DNA of 64,000 bases, taken from Bacteroidales bacterium (GTDB lineage: Bacteria > Bacteroidota > Bacteroidia > Bacteroidales > UBA932). How positions within the stretch are numbered: the stretch's first letter is position 1; each line of letters opens with the position of its first letter. Under the pieces are notes generated by a model, which was given only the letters and a program-made list of their open reading frames with translations, did not search any database and was not told the origin of the DNA. Positions 16,101 to 25,694 of the stretch are shown here, in pieces. The DNA lies in contig JAFZED010000068.1 of NCBI GenBank assembly GCA_017560825.1, forward strand, positions 20,720 to 84,719. The letters run 5' to 3'. The translations under genes and the position numbers were made by a program.

Positions 16101-18659
16101 ACTGTCAGTCTGAGGCATCTTGAGTCCGACATATGCCTTGAATGGGGAGTAAGGCGTAGACTGTACGATGATGCTCTCGTCTCCTCCCGGCTCGGTCACC
16201 TTTGTCAATATTTCGGCCCTGAGCATACCAGGAGCCTCCTTTGCCGGTGGCATAGACACTGTCGTTGAGGTCTTTCCTTCGGAGTCGAGGGTGGTTTCAA
16301 AAAGCTTTACGGCTGTTGAACTTATTTTCTTGTAAGGGTTGGTGAAGTCATATCCTTCATATCCCTTGAATGTACTTCCTCCAGGCCTCAGCGTCATTTC
16401 CGCAGAGACTTTCAGTCCTGCCGCTGCCGGCCCTGTCAGCCACGAAGAAGTCACCTGGAATGTCGCTTTCTTCCAGCTTGTCAATATATCATTATTAACC
16501 TCAAGGTCTATCTTCAGCCTGTTGGGCTTGATTGTCTCGACTGGGATTGACTTGTGGAATGTGGCTCCTCCTATCTTGAAGTAGGCGTTCCAGGTTCCGG
16601 TAGGATCGTCATCCCTGGTAGGTACATCAAAGGTGTAGAATCCGTCTGTTGCTTTTGCGCATATGAGTTTGCTGTGAAACTGTCCCTGAGGGGTGTAGAG
16701 CTCGAGTGAGGCCGGATGAGAGTCAGGAATCCTGTTTTTGAAGTCGTTGACTATCAGGCTCAGATGAAGTGTGTCTCCCGGACGCCAGACTCCGCGCTCA
16801 CCGTAGGCAAATCCTTTCATTCCGTTCTCCAGTTCCTTTCCTCCTGTGTCGAACCTGCTCAGGGAGTTTTCCGTTCCGTCGGTGACTTTCAGATAGGATT
16901 TTGTGTCTCCCTGACTTGCGGTAACAACGAACGGTCTGCCTTTCAGTTCCACTCTTGCAGAACCCTCCTTGTCAGTCTTTGCCGCACCGATCTCGCGGAG
17001 CTGGAAGTCATATGCCTTGACCTCAGCGCCAGATACGGGTGATGTGGTGAGTATGTCATTGATGTTTACCTGAATGTGTCCGGTGCCTGCCGACTTGACG
17101 ATTATCCCCAGGTTTGTAGCAAGGAGATTGCATTCAGGGAAACGGGAAGCAATCATATAGTATGAAGGAGTTCCGGGGTCATCCCTGTCGCTCCATCTGT
17201 AGGTGCTCCAATCATAGAAGTCCTCATAATAATAGGCGTATGGGGAATCCCATACCTCCATTTCCTCCTGTGTGACTTGGCCGCTCTTGATACTGACAAG
17301 GCCGTCAGCCGCTTCTATGCCTTGCCTGCCATAAAGAGAATAGTCCTGCTTGAAAGAAAGTCTTATCCTGTACAATGCTCCGGGTTCCTGTCTGATAATT
17401 CCCCCGAGATCTATTGAGAAATCATTCCATTCCTTTAGATCCAGGTCCCTGTCTGCATCCAGCCTGATAGTCTGTCTGTGCTCCAGCCTTCCGCTGCGCC
17501 TGAGCTGTTCGCCTCCTTCAAGTCCGTTGTCCTGGAGGAACATAAGCATATTGTCCTCATATATCTTTATTATGCTGAGGTCTACCGCTGAGAGGTTAAC
17601 GGCCTTGAACGGTATTACAAGCGAGCCGGCGTCGGGAAGTATGCTTCCTTTCAGAGGAAGCCTCACTTCCGGCTTTGGCTCGCCGCAGACTATGGTCTGG
17701 GTGTAGTCCTGAGCAAGTCTCTTGGATTTGTAGCTTTTAATTGCGTCATACACAGTCACATCAAGGTCCTGGCCTGGAGCCTTGTCTATGTACACTCTTG
17801 CCACATTGCCTTTTATGTCCACGATGTTTCTTGGATTGTAACTGCCTGCCTGGAAGAGGCCCGTGTAGTCGGACATTCTGGCAAGAGGCTCGGAGAAGTA
17901 GATGTCTATGTAAGGATTCTCCCCGTCTGCGAAAATGACTTTCATAACCTTGAAGTCTCCGATCCCCGGTACGGTGACAGCCTCTTTCACATTTGCTTCA
18001 AAGCCTGCCTTGCGACCGTCAAAAGTTATCTCAAGCCTCTGTTCCTCATCCTTTATGTCGATCCCAGGTACAGTGAAGCCATAGACAGAACCATCTCCGG
18101 CTGTCTCCATATTGATTTCTGCGGCGCGTCCAGAGAGCTCAGCCTTCAGACACTCCTTCACCTTTTCGGCTGGCAGGGATGTGCTCAGCGACAGGGTTCC
18201 GCTTACACTGGCAGTTTCCGGATCCTCCAGCGTCATACGCGCTCCTTCGAGTGAGACAGCGGCCTCCTCCGGTGCGGTCGTGAATGAAAAGTCGAATTTC
18301 TTCATCTCAGAGTCTTCGATCTCAAAGAGTTTCCCGAGGGCGAGAGTGCCTTTGTACTCTTTCCCCGGCTTTAATTCTCCTTCTTCCGGAATGAATTCCA
18401 GACCAGATGGCGAAATCCACCTTGTGTGTCCCTTCAATGATGGTGAAAACGAAAGCAGTCCTTCCTCCGTCCTGTTCTGAGGCGAAGCCTGCAGCTCGAT
18501 GCGTATGGTGGAAGAAGTCGCAACGATATCTCCTGTATATGCCTTTATATATGTGGCAAAATCTGCAGATGGATTTATGCCGGAATCATTATGGCTGCCG
18601 CAGGCTGCTGAAAGAGCGAGAATCAGCGCGGCGGAAAACATTCTGAAGAACCTTTTCAT
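13164..18659 (-). CDS. Bacterial alpha-2-macroglobulin, thioester-type lipoprotein
   Basis: A giant 1831-residue periplasmic lipoprotein thought to trap invading proteases through a bait region and a reactive thioester. The signal peptide ends in the lipobox LSAAC (Cys20). The middle is a chain of beta-sandwich MG domains, including the carboxy-terminal MG regions MYVGSVRVMVVAGHEGAYG and KTVPVRSPLMVLTTLPRVLG. The thioester motif is intact: YSHYCTEQISARG with Cys at residue 1390 and Glu-Gln two and three residues later. An alpha-helical TED domain follows (LLYSRQLPDGGFCYWP). The downstream gene pbpC starts two bases after the stop. A TATATTTG -7 box lies about 30 bases upstream of the ATG. CTEQ here replaces the more usual CLEQ, a conservative change. 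Confidence 0.93.
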   Translation of the reverse strand: MKRFFRMFSAALILALSAACGSHNDSGINPSADFATYIKAYTGDIVATSSTIRIELQASPQNRTEEGLLSFSPSLKGHTRWISPSGLEFIPEEGELKPGKEYKGTLALGKLFEIEDSEMKKFDFSFTTAPEEAAVSLEGARMTLEDPETASVSGTLSLSTSLPAEKVKECLKAELSGRAAEINMETAGDGSVYGFTVPGIDIKDEEQRLEITFDGRKAGFEANVKEAVTVPGIGDFKVMKVIFADGENPYIDIYFSEPLARMSDYTGLFQAGSYNPRNIVDIKGNVARVYIDKAPGQDLDVTVYDAIKSYKSKRLAQDYTQTIVCGEPKPEVRLPLKGSILPDAGSLVIPFKAVNLSAVDLSIIKIYEDNMLMFLQDNGLEGGEQLRRSGRLEHRQTIRLDADRDLDLKEWNDFSIDLGGIIRQEPGALYRIRLSFKQDYSLYGRQGIEAADGLVSIKSGQVTQEEMEVWDSPYAYYYEDFYDWSTYRWSDRDDPGTPSYYMIASRFPECNLLATNLGIIVKSAGTGHIQVNINDILTTSPVSGAEVKAYDFQLREIGAAKTDKEGSARVELKGRPFVVTASQGDTKSYLKVTDGTENSLSRFDTGGKELENGMKGFAYGERGVWRPGDTLHLSLIVNDFKNRIPDSHPASLELYTPQGQFHSKLICAKATDGFYTFDVPTRDDDPTGTWNAYFKIGGATFHKSIPVETIKPNRLKIDLEVNNDILTSWKKATFQVTSSWLTGPAAAGLKVSAEMTLRPGGSTFKGYEGYDFTNPYKKISSTAVKLFETTLDSEGKTSTTVSMPPAKEAPGMLRAEILTKVTEPGGDESIIVQSTPYSPFKAYVGLKMPQTDSYYETDTDHKFSIAVVDTDGRRVSGHRIEYRIYRIGWDWWWENDAEALDSYISSSNAETWSIGSFKSGESDYDVNFRLEYPDWGRFYIYVKDLDSGHSCGSLFTADWPLWRGRANRADPDAHTMLTFSTDKNEYEIGEEVTVFVPAARNGKALVSIETGREIVSQKWVETSENGETQYKFRVTEDMAPNFYIHITLLQPHKQTAEGQPVRMYGVQPVTVSNKASVLHPVITMPDVLRPQEPFKIKIKEKDGRPMTYTLAIVDEGLLDITGFKTPDPWATMYAKEALGVKTWDLYDEVTGATGGRLSPMFSVGGDEFVNKGSKRDNRFNPVVKFIGPFTCKGTDTHEICLPMYVGSVRVMVVAGHEGAYGNAEKTVPVRSPLMVLTTLPRVLGTGETVSVPVNVFAMEDGVRNIKTEISVSGAAQVVSAASSSLTFAKTGNQMTGFTIRGTSEGPAVITVKAEGNGFTASETVTLPVRNPNPGRLSRERRMINAGEAVTFEWNDDSISECEWAKLEIAGFPSIDFNALFTYVSDYSHYCTEQISARGLSLVHIMDMLDDGNRQSASESVSDLLQLLYSRQLPDGGFCYWPSVKQTDRWASTMAGHFMTDAATKGFAVSKSVTESWKKWQKKLVKEYRHSGLADLNDLQQAYSLYVLALAGSPEIGAMNRLKESANLSEQAKWMLASAYALSGKKSIAKEMMTDVSTDISSYPENDRTFGSIPRDKALALEAYVLAGETAKALDVAGQVAELIDFCGYTTQTTAFASVALDRLSQTISDEGLQVEISQETTTSGKTAKSLYTCSLEADYGRAEIRNTTDEPVYASVTTYSRLEYGISLPAEASGLLMQVVYTDLSGETINPATLKQGTEFIAEVTVANTSQTENYRDLALTISLPSGWEIFNERLYGQSSADENSTFTYNDIRDDRSVFYFDLPKGQRKTFKTRLNAVYEGSFTLPAVKCEAMYDNGIYAYSASGIAIVTK

Positions 18660-18688
18660 AAGAATTCAGATTAACCGTTTATAGCTTC

Positions 18689-18696
18689 CAAATATA
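18689..18696 (-). promoter_or_regulatory. -7 box for the alpha-2-macroglobulin operon
   Basis: TATATTTG on the minus strand matches TAnnTTTG and lies 30 bases before the ATG at 18659. The palindrome at 18722-18736 sits where a regulator of either this promoter or groESL could bind. Confidence 0.5.
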
Positions 18697-18721
18697 ATAA
18701 ATCCGGACGTAATATGAAAAT

Positions 18722-18762
18722 CTGACAAATTGTCAGTATTTTTGTGCTGGCACTTCTTTTGT
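18722..18762 (+). promoter_or_regulatory. groESL promoter, sigma-54-like with upstream palindrome
   Basis: A perfect 15-bp palindrome CTGACAAATTGTCAG (18722-18736) is followed 11 bases later by TGGCAC-N5-TTGT (18748-18762). That matches the sigma-54 -24/-12 consensus TGGCAC-N5-TTGC with one change. No TAnnTTTG box is seen before groES. The predicted start site would leave a leader of about 50 bases. Confidence 0.55.
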
Positions 18763-18825
18763 CGAAGGATGCCTGCCGCCCGTGACAGGGTGGTGTAGCG
18801 TGAATAATTAATAATAACATATCTT

Positions 18826-20725
<1,900 letters not shown>

Positions 20726-20748
20726 TCAATACGCATATGAACTTTGAT

Positions 20749-20782
20749 GAGGGTGACTAATAAGTGTTAGTCATCCTCTTTT
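20749..20782 (+). terminator. groESL terminator, probably an IS end
   Basis: The stem GAGGGTGACTAA / TTAGTCATCCTC (one mismatch, 6-base loop) is followed by TTTT, 23 bases after the groEL stop. The same sequence in inverted orientation occurs at 21578-21615, suggesting the host operon uses an insertion-sequence end as its terminator. Confidence 0.75.
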
Positions 20783-20801
20783 CATATATAGTTACAGGTA
20801 G

Positions 20802-20940
20802 GAGCGGAGATAGGGTAAGTTTAGCCCGGTTCCGTCGGAACAAGTTCCGACTCCATCCCTCCCACCGCTATCGCGGCGGGTCCCTCCCTCTAACGAGGCC
20901 GAGGGTGGCCACGCCGGCCAAACTTACCCTATCTCCGCTC
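20802..20940. repeat. Palindromic element with 21-bp perfect arms
   Basis: Arms at 20802-20822 (GAGCGGAGATAGGGTAAGTTT) and 20920-20940 are perfect inverted copies around a 97-bp core. The core reads CCCTCCCACCGCTATCGCGG, then CGGGTCCCTCCCTCT and AGGCC, and matches the core of the hutI element at several blocks. The arms differ entirely from the hutI arms. The stop codon of the transposase fragment is formed at the right arm edge (20940-20942). Confidence 0.8.
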
Positions 20941-21322
20941 TACAACTGCATTACATATCTGTTAGAGATCATCTTTCTGATATTATGTGCCACAGCTATA
21001 GTGGCGAACTCTGCTTTCACAAGTCGCTTTCCTCTGTAATGGAACCTTTTGAAGTTGTTGGCATCCTTGATTTGTCCAAAGACTGCTTCTGGTTCAATAG
21101 GTCTTTTACTTCTATGCTTTAACCCCTCTTCGCTCGTAAGAAGTACTTTAGCCATTGCACGAAGTTCATTATTCCTGTGATTGACCTCAATTGTCCTTCT
21201 GTCAGCCTTGCCTTTATAGTACATACCCCTTAGAGGACAGCGAGAGCAGTCTTTTGCACGATATACACTCTTGGTAGATTCATATCCCAGATCAGATGCT
21301 ACTATTAGTGTATTATATTTTC
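20940..21322 (-). pseudogene. IS1182-family transposase, C-terminal fragment
   Basis: A reading frame of about 125 residues without a proper start runs from about 21322 to a stop at 20940. It shows the C-terminal half of a DDE transposase: DLGYESTKSVYRAKDCSRC with PLRGMYY (the Cys-containing linker), KRPIEPEAVFGQIKDANNFK (the catalytic-Glu region) and FHYRGKRLVKAEFATIAVAHN with N-I-R-K-M. About two thirds of the protein is missing. The upstream break coincides with the palindromic element at 21327. The internal ATG at 21224 gives a 94-residue frame but is not a plausible functional start. The family assignment rests on remembered motifs. Confidence 0.75.
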
Positions 21323-21326
21323 AGGA

Positions 21327-21554
21327 GGGAGGATGGTAGTGATTGCGGAGACGTGTCCACCCCCGGACACGGGCAGGGTCGTGAGTGCCTTTAGAGAAAG
21401 TCCAGTGGACTTTCGTGCACGAACAGCAGGGCTTTAGCCCGCCGGACAGGGGCCCGCAAGATACGAGTTCCGCGATAGCGGGACGAAGTAGATTGTGGGA
21501 GGGGCCGGAGTGAGCGAAGCGAACGGAGTTCTCCGCAATCACTATCATCTTCCC
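21327..21554. repeat. Large palindromic element, 228 bp
   Basis: Inverted arms of 25 bp with two mismatches (21327-21351 and 21530-21554) surround a core of several perfect small hairpins: CGTGTCC/GGACACG, GAAAGTCCA/TGGACTTTC and GGGCT/AGCCC. On the minus strand the core includes CCCCTCCCAC and CGCTATCGCGG, shared with the elements at 665 and 20802. It is longer than the other two and looks like an extended or composite form. Confidence 0.75.
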
Positions 21555-21634
21555 GGTTAAATATATAAATGAAAAAAGAGTGACTAATCAGTCATAAGAC
21601 TTTTTAGTCACCCTCGTTTTTATATGCAGTACAA

Positions 21635-21664
21635 CAAAAAAGAACCGGTCAGATGACCAGTTCT
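21635..21664 (-). terminator. rpsT terminator
   Basis: On the minus strand, GAACTGGTCA and TGACCGGTTC pair with a 2-base loop and are followed by a run of six T. A T-run on the other side makes it usable from both directions. Confidence 0.8.
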
Positions 21665-21703
21665 TTTTTTAGCTATTGGAAAACCTTAGAAAGGTAAGAT
21701 TCC

Positions 21704-21958
21704 TTATGAAAGTTTGTTGATGTAAACTGCGATACCGCTCTTGAGGTTTGCAGCTTTGTTCTTGTGGATTACGCCGATCTTAGCGAGCTTGTCAATCATT
21801 GCGTAAACCTTAGGAGCGTTAGCCTCTGCTGCTGCCTTGTCTGATGTCTTTCTGATCGCGCGGATCGCGTTTCTTGTAGTCTTTGCATAATACTTGTTAT
21901 GCAACCTGCGCCTCTCGCTCTGGCGATAGCGCTTGTCTGCTGATGCGTGGTTTGCCAT
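21704..21958 (-). CDS. rpsT: 30S ribosomal protein S20
   Basis: The 84-residue, very basic protein is a primary binder of 16S rRNA. It opens [20 protein letters not shown] and continues [20 protein letters not shown], with the helical-hairpin pattern of S20 and the ending [12 protein letters not shown]. It lies 21 bases after tRNA-Glu, and both are likely transcribed from the promoter at 22084-22114. A strong terminator follows. Confidence 0.97.
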   Translation of the reverse strand: MANHASADKRYRQSERRRLHNKYYAKTTRNAIRAIRKTSDKAAAEANAPKVYAMIDKLAKIGVIHKNKAANLKSGIAVYINKLS

Positions 21959-21979
21959 TATTTTTATTTTTTATATTTT

Positions 21980-22054
21980 TGGTAGTCGGTAGGGGAATCG
22001 AACCCCTCTTGCGAGAATGAAAATCTCGAGTCCTAACCGATAGACGAACCGACC
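21980..22054 (-). tRNA. tRNA-Glu (TTC)
   Basis: A 75-base cloverleaf including an encoded CCA. The acceptor stem is GGTCGGT/ACCGACT (first pair G-U), the anticodon loop is ATTTTCATT giving TTC, and the T-arm is AGGGG TTCGATT CCCCT. Discriminator base is A. Confidence 0.95.
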
Positions 22055-22083
22055 GAACAAGCCATTTTTTACAAATGGGAGTG

Positions 22084-22114
22084 CAAAGGTATAAATTATT
22101 TCGGAATCACCAAA
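22084..22114 (-). promoter_or_regulatory. Promoter for tRNA-Glu and rpsT
   Basis: TTTG (22114-22111) and TACCTTTG (22091-22084) on the minus strand are 19 bases apart, a good match to the Bacteroidota vegetative promoter. They lie about 30 bases upstream of the tRNA. Confidence 0.7.
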
Positions 22115-22120
22115 ATATTT

Positions 22121-23146
22121 TTATTCTTTTCCCTCATTATTTTTTGGCTGTGCCCATTCGAACGAGTACAGAACTGACTCTACTTGCCTGAGATAGTGTC
22201 TCTTATCGTATTTTGGAGCATATACGAATGCAAGCAGTACGATGATGTCCTGACCGTCCTCGCTGTAGAATGCGTGTGCCACAAACGGGCCTCCCATATA
22301 ATCGTTGTGAACATCCCAAAGACCTCTGATCTCTGCAAAGGCGTGTCCCTTGTAGTTCATATATTTCACTGAAGGCGGGATGCTGGCAGCTATGGTCATA
22401 TATGTGTTTTCGAACATTCCCGGTACGTTCTTCTCGAGCATAGCGTTGATGTTGCTGATAAGGCTCTCGCGGCTCATCATCTCTTCGCCAGGTACCACAG
22501 GGTACTTGAAGCCGAGGATGCTCTGCTGGGTGTACTGAGGCTCGTAGGTAACCCAAGTGAAATCGTTTGTCTTCATCTTGAGTCTGTAGCCTGACGGATA
22601 GTGAGGTGATCCACCGAGGACTTCTGTCACTGCAGGTGCAATCGCAAGTTCTTCATATTTCTTTGCATTGCGGATCACTCTGTCCCTTTCAGCCTGCTCG
22701 AGGGTGGTGATGATCTTCTGACTGTTCTCCTTGATTACCTCCACTGCTGTCTCGCTGTCAGGAGCGTTGATGCCGATCACGCACTGAGGTGCAGCCCATA
22801 CATTCTGTCTGAGGGTTACGCCCGGTTCAGTCACACTGCTGCTGATGTTGACTATGATGATGTTCCTGTGGAGCTGGAACATATTGTTGAAGCCGTTAGG
22901 AATTACGTCCACAAGAGTGTAAAGAGGCTCAGGCTGTGGCAGGTAAGGGCAGTCGGCTGCAAGGGTGTCGCGCAGAGTTATACCCACGGCGCCTTCCCAG
23001 GCGTTCTTGTCGATTACGACAATCACTTCGCCGGCCTTTCCGCTGATGTTAGGAAGAAGAGCCTTCCTTCTTTTCTCCTCACTGCAGGAAGCAATGGTAA
23101 GGACTGCCGCTGCAGCCAGTACCAGATAGGTCAAAAAACGTTTCAT
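22121..23146 (-). CDS. DUF4837 family lipoprotein
   Basis: A 341-residue exported lipoprotein of unknown function that is conserved across Bacteroidota. The signal peptide ends in a lipobox at Cys21 (TIASC), followed by SEEKRRKALLP. The body has the family pattern ISGKAGEVIVVIDKNAWEG, then PLYTLVDVIPNGFNNMFQLH, IIIVNISSS and RQNVWAAPQCVIGINAP. It is the last gene of the M23-dxr-rseP operon, 10 bases after rseP, suggesting a link to envelope maintenance, but no activity can be assigned. Confidence 0.85.
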   Translation of the reverse strand: MKRFLTYLVLAAAAVLTIASCSEEKRRKALLPNISGKAGEVIVVIDKNAWEGAVGITLRDTLAADCPYLPQPEPLYTLVDVIPNGFNNMFQLHRNIIIVNISSSVTEPGVTLRQNVWAAPQCVIGINAPDSETAVEVIKENSQKIITTLEQAERDRVIRNAKKYEELAIAPAVTEVLGGSPHYPSGYRLKMKTNDFTWVTYEPQYTQQSILGFKYPVVPGEEMMSRESLISNINAMLEKNVPGMFENTYMTIAASIPPSVKYMNYKGHAFAEIRGLWDVHNDYMGGPFVAHAFYSEDGQDIIVLLAFVYAPKYDKRHYLRQVESVLYSFEWAQPKNNEGKE

Positions 23147-23156
23147 ATGATCAATT

Positions 23157-24485
23157 TTATCTGAATAATCTTATAATGTCATTTCCAAAGGCGAGTGTCA
23201 TCAGGGCAAACAGCAGAAGCAGGCCTATCATCTGGGCTACATAGAGGAAGGCGTCGCTCGGTTTCCTGCCTGTGATCATCTCGTAAAGGGTGAATACTAT
23301 GTGTCCTCCGTCAAGTGCGGGGATTGGAAGCAGGTTCATCACTCCCAGCATTATGGAAAGAAGGGCGAGTATGTTCAGGAAGTTGTGCCAGTCCCAGCTC
23401 TTTGGGAACACCTGTCCCAATGCGATGAAGCTGCCGACTGACTTGTAGGCCTCTGTACTTGGAGTGGCTACGAGCTTCAGGTCCTTGAGATACCCTCCTG
23501 TAGTGGAGAATGTCTTTCTGAATCCGGCAGGGATGGCTGAGAGAACCGTGTATCTCTTGCTCTGCACATCCAGGGGCAGAAGGTGTACTCCAAGACGGCC
23601 TGCAGTGTCTACCGCCATAGTCAGTTCAAGTGTGTCGGTGTCCCTTATTATTGTGACCGGAATCTCTTCTCCCTTGTGTGCTTCCAGTACTTCCCAGGCG
23701 TCCTGAACGAACTTTGTCTGCTCGCCGCAGATGGCGCAGACCCTGTCTCCGCTCTGAAGTCCGACTCCGGAATTAGGCGAACCCTCAGCCACTTCCTTTA
23801 TCCTGAACGGAACCGCTATGTCGAACATTCCTGGAGTGTTCAGGACCTGTCCGATCATATTATGATCTATATATAGGTCTACTGTGTCTTCTCCGCGAAG
23901 AACTGTCGCCTTCCTTGCTGTCTGTCTGGCAAGGTCAGCCTGAAGCATACCGAAATTTTCAGGGACATAATCGTCGTATCTGAGGATCTCGTCGCCGTTT
24001 CGGAATCCCATTTCGTAGGCGAGTTCGTTGACATATATCTTATTGCCTTTGTTAGGCACATAGCTCTCGCCCCATATTCCAAGGATCAAAGAATATGTCA
24101 GGATGGCCATAACAAAGTTGAAGAGGACTCCGCCTGCCATTACCAGAAGCCTCTGCCAGGCCGGTTTGGTCCTGAACTCCCACGGCTGAGGCTCGTTCTT
24201 AAGATGCTCGGTGTCCATAGACTCGTCTATCATTCCTGCAATCTTGCAGTAACCTCCGAGCGGGAGCCATCCTATGCCGTACTCTGTCTCCCATTCCTTT
24301 GCCTTAGGGAAGAGCCTGCTGAACCAGCCGGTCTTTGTGCTGAGCAGCTTAATGTCTCCGAAATCAAAGAAGAGGTAGAATTTGTCCACCCTTATGCCGA
24401 AGAGTCTGGCAAAAAAGAAGTGGCCGAGCTCGTGGATCAGCACGAGTATTGATATCGCTATAATCAGTTGTAATGTCTGAATCAT
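23157..24485 (-). CDS. rseP: Site-2 protease RseP
   Basis: Intramembrane zinc metalloprotease that cleaves anti-sigma factors or remnant signal peptides within the inner membrane. In 442 residues, the zinc motif HELGH is at residues 18-22 in the first membrane helix. The third zinc ligand lies in the C-terminal NLLPIPALDGGH near residue 390. A PDZ region lies between (SGVGLQSGDRVCAICG). The C-terminus is hydrophobic. It stands between dxr (15-base gap) and the DUF4837 gene (10-base gap); dxr next to rseP is a common bacterial arrangement. The substrate anti-sigma factor is not in the window. Confidence 0.95.
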   Translation of the reverse strand: MIQTLQLIIAISILVLIHELGHFFFARLFGIRVDKFYLFFDFGDIKLLSTKTGWFSRLFPKAKEWETEYGIGWLPLGGYCKIAGMIDESMDTEHLKNEPQPWEFRTKPAWQRLLVMAGGVLFNFVMAILTYSLILGIWGESYVPNKGNKIYVNELAYEMGFRNGDEILRYDDYVPENFGMLQADLARQTARKATVLRGEDTVDLYIDHNMIGQVLNTPGMFDIAVPFRIKEVAEGSPNSGVGLQSGDRVCAICGEQTKFVQDAWEVLEAHKGEEIPVTIIRDTDTLELTMAVDTAGRLGVHLLPLDVQSKRYTVLSAIPAGFRKTFSTTGGYLKDLKLVATPSTEAYKSVGSFIALGQVFPKSWDWHNFLNILALLSIMLGVMNLLPIPALDGGHIVFTLYEMITGRKPSDAFLYVAQMIGLLLLFALMTLAFGNDIIRLFR

Positions 24486-24500
24486 CTATATTGTTATCTG

Positions 24501-25673
24501 TTAGAAGGATTTCCGCCCTTTCGCTGCAAGCTCCGCAGCTTTTGCGTAGGCGGCATCGTTGGTTCTGAATATTGTCTCCAGGTCGGGCGATGCTACAAAT
24601 TCCGCACCAGCCATACATTCCTGCACGATGTCCGTGATGTCATAGAACCCGATCTTTCCCTGAAGGAAGGCTGCAACTGCAGCTTCATTGGCTGCGTTCA
24701 TTATGCAGGCCATATTTCCTCCCTTTTTCAGTGACTCGTAAGCAAGGCCGAGGGCCGGGAATTTCTCAGGATCCGGAGCGAAGAATGAAAGTCCTCCCAG
24801 CTGGGCGAAGTCGAGCTTCTTGTTGTCAAGCGGCAGCCTGAAAGGGTAGCTGAAGGCAAACTGTATGGCCTCTCTCATATCCGGATGGCCCATCTGGGCT
24901 ATTACTGAGCCGTCGGCATATTCAATCATAGAGTGAATGATGGATTCCGGGTGTACCACTACATTTATCCTGTCTCCTTCCGTACCGAAGAGCCAGCGGG
25001 CCTCAATGATTTCGAGTCCCTTGTTCATCATAGTGGCGGAATCTATCGTGATCTTGCTGCCCATACTCCAGTTGGGGTGGTTCAGCGCCTGCGCAGGCGT
25101 CGCCTGTGCGATCTGCTCGCGGCTCCAGGTGCGGAACGGACCTCCTGATGCTGTCAGATGTATTTTTTCAATAGGTGCTCCTGCGGATCCCATAAGGCAC
25201 TGGAAGATGGCAGAGTGCTCTGAGTCGACAGGAAGTATCCTTGCATTGTGCTTCTGTGCAAGATCCATAACGATGGCGCCTGCCGCGACCAGAGTCTCCT
25301 TGTTGGCAAGTGCGATGGTCTTGCCGGCCTTGACTGCAGCCACTGTGGACGAAAGACCGCTGAAACCAACCATTGAGGTGAGGACGATGTCTATGTTGTC
25401 TCCTGCCACAAGGTCGCAGACCGACTGCATACCTGCGAATACCTTTATATAATGGGGCTGCAGCGCGTCAGCCACTTCGCGATACTTGTCCTCGTTGCAG
25501 ATGACGACAGCGTTTGCGTCAAATTCAATGGCTTGCTGTATGAGCAGATCAGTGCTGTTGTTGGCTGTCAGCAGCTCGACCTCGAACAGGTCGCGATGCT
25601 GCCTGATCACGTCAAGGGCCTGTCGGCCTATGGATCCGGTGGATCCCAATATGGCTATATGTCTCTTTTCCAT
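24501..25673 (-). CDS. dxr: 1-deoxy-D-xylulose 5-phosphate reductoisomerase
   Basis: Catalyses the first committed step of the MEP isoprenoid pathway, turning DXP to MEP with NADPH and a divalent metal. The 390-residue protein opens with the Rossmann motif AILGSTGSIGRQALDVIRQH. It continues with ALANKETLVAAGAIV, the metal-ligand segment ILPVDSEHSAIFQCL, the flexible-loop region HPNWSMGSKITIDSATMMNK and the second metal-ligand part GLEIIEARWLF. Length and motifs are standard. It lies 21 bases after the M23 peptidase gene in the same operon. Confidence 0.97.
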   Translation of the reverse strand: MEKRHIAILGSTGSIGRQALDVIRQHRDLFEVELLTANNSTDLLIQQAIEFDANAVVICNEDKYREVADALQPHYIKVFAGMQSVCDLVAGDNIDIVLTSMVGFSGLSSTVAAVKAGKTIALANKETLVAAGAIVMDLAQKHNARILPVDSEHSAIFQCLMGSAGAPIEKIHLTASGGPFRTWSREQIAQATPAQALNHPNWSMGSKITIDSATMMNKGLEIIEARWLFGTEGDRINVVVHPESIIHSMIEYADGSVIAQMGHPDMREAIQFAFSYPFRLPLDNKKLDFAQLGGLSFFAPDPEKFPALGLAYESLKKGGNMACIMNAANEAAVAAFLQGKIGFYDITDIVQECMAGAEFVASPDLETIFRTNDAAYAKAAELAAKGRKSF

Positions 25674-25694
25674 CTCTTTCTTTGCCTTCCGAAG

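Larger units (their letters stand above)
20749..21615. mobile_element. Decayed IS1182-like element
   Basis: Two related hairpin sequences in inverted orientation bound this segment: GAGGGTGACTAA...TTAGTCATCCTC at 20749-20778 and GAGTGACTAA...TTAGTCACCCTC at 21578-21615. They resemble the terminal repeats of Bacteroidota IS1182-family elements (recalled, not searched). Between them only the last part of a transposase survives, bounded on both sides by long palindromic elements. The element is too short to be mobile. It fills the 978-base gap between groEL and rpsT, which otherwise holds only the rpsT terminator. Confidence 0.65.

Noticed and set aside
20764-21039. Plus-strand frame between groEL and the IS fragment
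   Set aside because: Begins in the terminator hairpin and runs through a palindromic core; composition follows the repeats, not codons.
21321-21548. Open frame of 75 codons on the minus strand
   Set aside because: It lies wholly within the 228-bp palindromic element and is explained by the inverted repeats; no family resemblance.
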